From the NCBI GenBank assembly GCA_003385635.1, contig QQUY01000001.1, positions 2,705,001 to 2,769,000 on the forward strand: a DNA stretch of 64,000 nucleotides, read 5' to 3'. Positions 62,099-64,000 of this stretch are shown here, in pieces. The notes beneath the pieces are model-generated. The model searched no databases. It worked only from the letters and a program-made list of their open reading frames with translations, and was not told where the DNA came from. The position numbers and the translations under genes are program-made. How positions within the stretch are numbered: the stretch's first letter is position 1; each line of letters begins with the position of its first letter. The DNA is from Acidobacteriota bacterium (GTDB taxonomy: Bacteria > Acidobacteriota > Blastocatellia > Pyrinomonadales > Pyrinomonadaceae).

Positions 62099-63340
62099 AT
62101 GGGTGAAACCAACATTTACGTGTATCTGACTCCTCTTGCGCTGGGGTTTATTGTGCTTGAGATGTTCTTCAGCTGGTACTACCGGAAAGGGTATATCAGC
62201 TTTCAGGAAGCTGTCGCCAATTTCGGAACGGCACTGGGGAATCAGACGATGAATGTACTTGTCGCTGCCGGTGTTTACGTGATCTACGGCTACCTTTGGG
62301 AAAACTTCAGGCTCTACTCCATCGAGTTGAATGCCCTCACGTTCATCTTTCTACTTTTAGGAGTAGATTTCATTTTCTACTGGGTACACAGATGGGGCCA
62401 TGCGGTAAACATCATGTGGGCCGCGCACTCGCCTCATCATTCTGCGGAGGAAATGAACTTCTTCGTCGCATTGAGGGCAAGTGTCACACAGAGACTTACT
62501 TCGTTTCTCTTCTTCTGGCCTCTTACGCTGATCGGCTTTCACCCGGCACACATTTACATGATGGCAGGAATACACCTGTTCATCGCGTTCCTGCACCACA
62601 CGGAGTTCATTCCAAAGCTTTGGAAGCCGATAGAGTTCGTCTTCACTACCCCGTCTCATCACCGCGTCCATCACGGAGTCAATTTCAGGTACCTCGACAA
62701 GAACTTTGGCGAGTTCCTGATCGTCTGGGACCGTCTTTTCGGCACGTTCGAGGAGGAAGAAGAAAAGGTCGTGTACGGTATCTACGACCATCCGAAGTCG
62801 TGGAACCCGATCTCCATCAATTTCCATTACTACCTGGTGCTCCTGAAGCTTGCGGTCGCAGCGCCCAACTGGTGGGACAAGGCAAGAATTTGGTTTATGC
62901 CTACTGGCTGGAGGCCGCGGGGACTCGAGGCTCCGCCCAAACTTGAGATCACTACCACCAACCAGATCAAATTCAGACCGACGATGTTCGCAATGTCAAA
63001 ACCTTACCTCGCTGTTCAGGTCATTGCCGGGATCGTTCTTATGGTCGGGATCATCTCTGATCTTTTCAACTGGAGCCACGCGGTCAAATGGTTCGGTGCA
63101 TTCCTGCTCTGGTGGCAGATCGTAAACTGGGCGGGGATCATGGAAGCAAAGAACTGGCTCTGGATCTCAGAGGTCTCTCGCGTCTCAACTACATTCGCGG
63201 CTTTCGTGCTACTCGCGGCTCCTGACGGGACCAACCAGATCGTGATCGGAGGAGCCGTCTTTGCCGCTGCCTGTGTGATCTGGACCCTTGCGTTCTTTCG
63301 CCCGAGGGCTTCCTCGCTCAGTTTCGCGTCGTTCAGGTGA
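62099..63340 (+). CDS. Sterol desaturase/fatty acid hydroxylase superfamily protein
   Basis: A 413-aa integral membrane di-iron oxygenase. The histidine clusters are YWVHRWGHAVNIMWAAHSPHH, FLHHTEF and TPSHHRVHHGVNFRYLD, matching the HX3H / HX2HH / HX2HH pattern. Hydrophobic helices lie at about 8-28, 50-65, 80-97 and 125-160, and again in a C-terminal block (about 305-400). Such proteins hydroxylate or desaturate lipids or cleave alkylglycerol ethers; the substrate is unknown. Confidence 0.9.
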   Translation: MGETNIYVYLTPLALGFIVLEMFFSWYYRKGYISFQEAVANFGTALGNQTMNVLVAAGVYVIYGYLWENFRLYSIELNALTFIFLLLGVDFIFYWVHRWGHAVNIMWAAHSPHHSAEEMNFFVALRASVTQRLTSFLFFWPLTLIGFHPAHIYMMAGIHLFIAFLHHTEFIPKLWKPIEFVFTTPSHHRVHHGVNFRYLDKNFGEFLIVWDRLFGTFEEEEEKVVYGIYDHPKSWNPISINFHYYLVLLKLAVAAPNWWDKARIWFMPTGWRPRGLEAPPKLEITTTNQIKFRPTMFAMSKPYLAVQVIAGIVLMVGIISDLFNWSHAVKWFGAFLLWWQIVNWAGIMEAKNWLWISEVSRVSTTFAAFVLLAAPDGTNQIVIGGAVFAAACVIWTLAFFRPRASSLSFASFR

Positions 63341-63346
63341 TCAGGA

Positions 63347-63934
63347 CTATCGTTCGATGTCGATCTTTCGTATCCGCTCCGCGAGGTCGATTCTTCCCCA
63401 CAATTCGGAAATGAACATCTTGAAGTCGGAGATCGAGATCCAGTACTTGTCCGGCACGGACTCGGAACCGTTGACGGGATGGACCACCGAAAACGCGAGA
63501 ATGCCGCTGATCAGGTTTACGGGCACAAGCAGCGTTCCGCCGTTCTTTTCAAAACCCGCGTTTCGTGTGAAGCCGAATCCGTCCGGCATCCGACCCAGCC
63601 GAAGTGTCTGCGAAACGAGATGAATTACGATTTCTTTTGGCGTGTACTTGCGACGGGGATTCAGTGAAATGTCGCGGATCACGATCGGCAGGTCGACATA
63701 CAGCGAATCAACCTTCGGAAAACTCAAGAATCTGATCAACTCCCAGTTCTCGTCGACAACTACCTTCAGTTCCGGCAAACGGGGGTCCCCGTTGCCGGAG
63801 ATCTTTCTGACCGTCGCCCTCAAGGCCTCGCAGGCGCTAAGAAACGCCTCGGACGAGCGTCCCTGCTCATTGTGGTCGGCAGAATCCTTGACCAATTCCC
63901 CAACTGTCCATTCGTTTTTATCGACTCGCGGCAT
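63347..63934 (-). CDS. Hypothetical protein
   Basis: A 195-aa soluble protein starting MPRVDKNEWTVGELVKDSAD. There is no signal peptide or membrane segment. An alpha-helical first half is followed by a beta-looking segment (LYVDLPIVIRDISLN, GGTLLVPVNLISGILAF). No family recognised. The ATG at 63934 has GAGGG at suitable distance; a TTG at 63940 is in frame but too close. It converges with the sterol-desaturase gene, 6 bp apart. Confidence 0.68.
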   Translation of the reverse strand: MPRVDKNEWTVGELVKDSADHNEQGRSSEAFLSACEALRATVRKISGNGDPRLPELKVVVDENWELIRFLSFPKVDSLYVDLPIVIRDISLNPRRKYTPKEIVIHLVSQTLRLGRMPDGFGFTRNAGFEKNGGTLLVPVNLISGILAFSVVHPVNGSESVPDKYWISISDFKMFISELWGRIDLAERIRKIDIER

Positions 63935-64000
63935 TTTCAAAGACCCTCATTATAACTCAGCGGATCTAAGCAGTTACCGGATAAGTCTTCATTCTGTATA

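Overview
The window reads as chromosomal DNA of a Gram-negative heterotroph, most likely an Acidobacteriota of the Blastocatellia type. This is inferred from gene content and protein style: heptose (LPS core) enzymes, a secreted FG-GAP/VCBS repeat protein, DUF4870 and DUF5335 proteins, a TolB-like propeller, many short lineage-type genes, moderate GC and long repeat-filled intergenic spaces. No rRNA or other phylogenetic marker is present, so the lineage is a suggestion only. Two tRNA genes (His-GTG and Arg-TCT) are present. There is no CRISPR array, prophage or insertion sequence.

Layout. 1-3.1 kb: purine genes purQ (cut by the window edge), purS and purB on the minus strand, around two plus-strand DUF4870 membrane genes. 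3.2-8.5 kb: a minus-strand run of heptose-phosphate kinase and adenylyltransferase, an unknown gene, dapD, an aminotransferase and asd, serving envelope precursors and diaminopimelate/lysine. 8.5-9.5 kb: an FG-GAP protein. 9.8-11.7 kb: tRNA-His, then a small island at the 3' end of tRNA-Arg, bounded by a perfect 32-bp direct repeat and carrying a DUF3800 gene and one unknown gene. 11.9-14.7 kb: cmk, threonine aldolase and a Rieske oxygenase, then a repeat-rich gap. 15.4-25 kb: TolB-like protein, amidohydrolase, gamma-carbonic anhydrase, a KefF/KefC-like pair, hisS and comM. 25.4-30.3 kb: a stress-type cluster (FMN-binding protein, CBS pair, phosphoribosyltransferase, zinc-ribbon, thioredoxin, alcohol dehydrogenase, two universal stress proteins, DUF5335). 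30.5-36.1 kb: acyl-CoA synthetase, dapA, rsmE and three envelope or secreted unknowns. 36.3-42.4 kb: a VWA gene and its usual MoxR/Mg-chelatase-like ATPase partner, separated by three tandem genes for secreted Arg/Tyr-rich proteins that share one glycine-zipper C-terminus. 42.5-58 kb: ppc, a sodium/solute symporter, two DinB proteins, ybaK, tag, tfoX and a beta-oxidation set (acyl-CoA dehydrogenase, thiolase, FadB-like fusion). The fusion gene has a promoter whose spacer is a FadR-like palindrome. 58-64 kb: alcohol dehydrogenase, homocysteine methyltransferase, peptidoglycan-binding protein, DUF1992, sterol desaturase family and an unknown.

The most striking non-genic signal is a set of short tandem arrays with a strict 7-bp period but different unit sequences. 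They repeatedly begin exactly at stop codons and in several genes supply the last codons and the stop (asd, cmk, kefC, hisS, ppc, putP, acyl-CoA dehydrogenase, ybaK, tag). The largest has 36 consecutive heptamers. Several are preceded by a dispersed 32-bp module. Other repeat types are 8-9 bp periodic elements, a 17-bp tandem array, a pair of inverted 41-bp palindromic repeats, and a 106-bp duplication.
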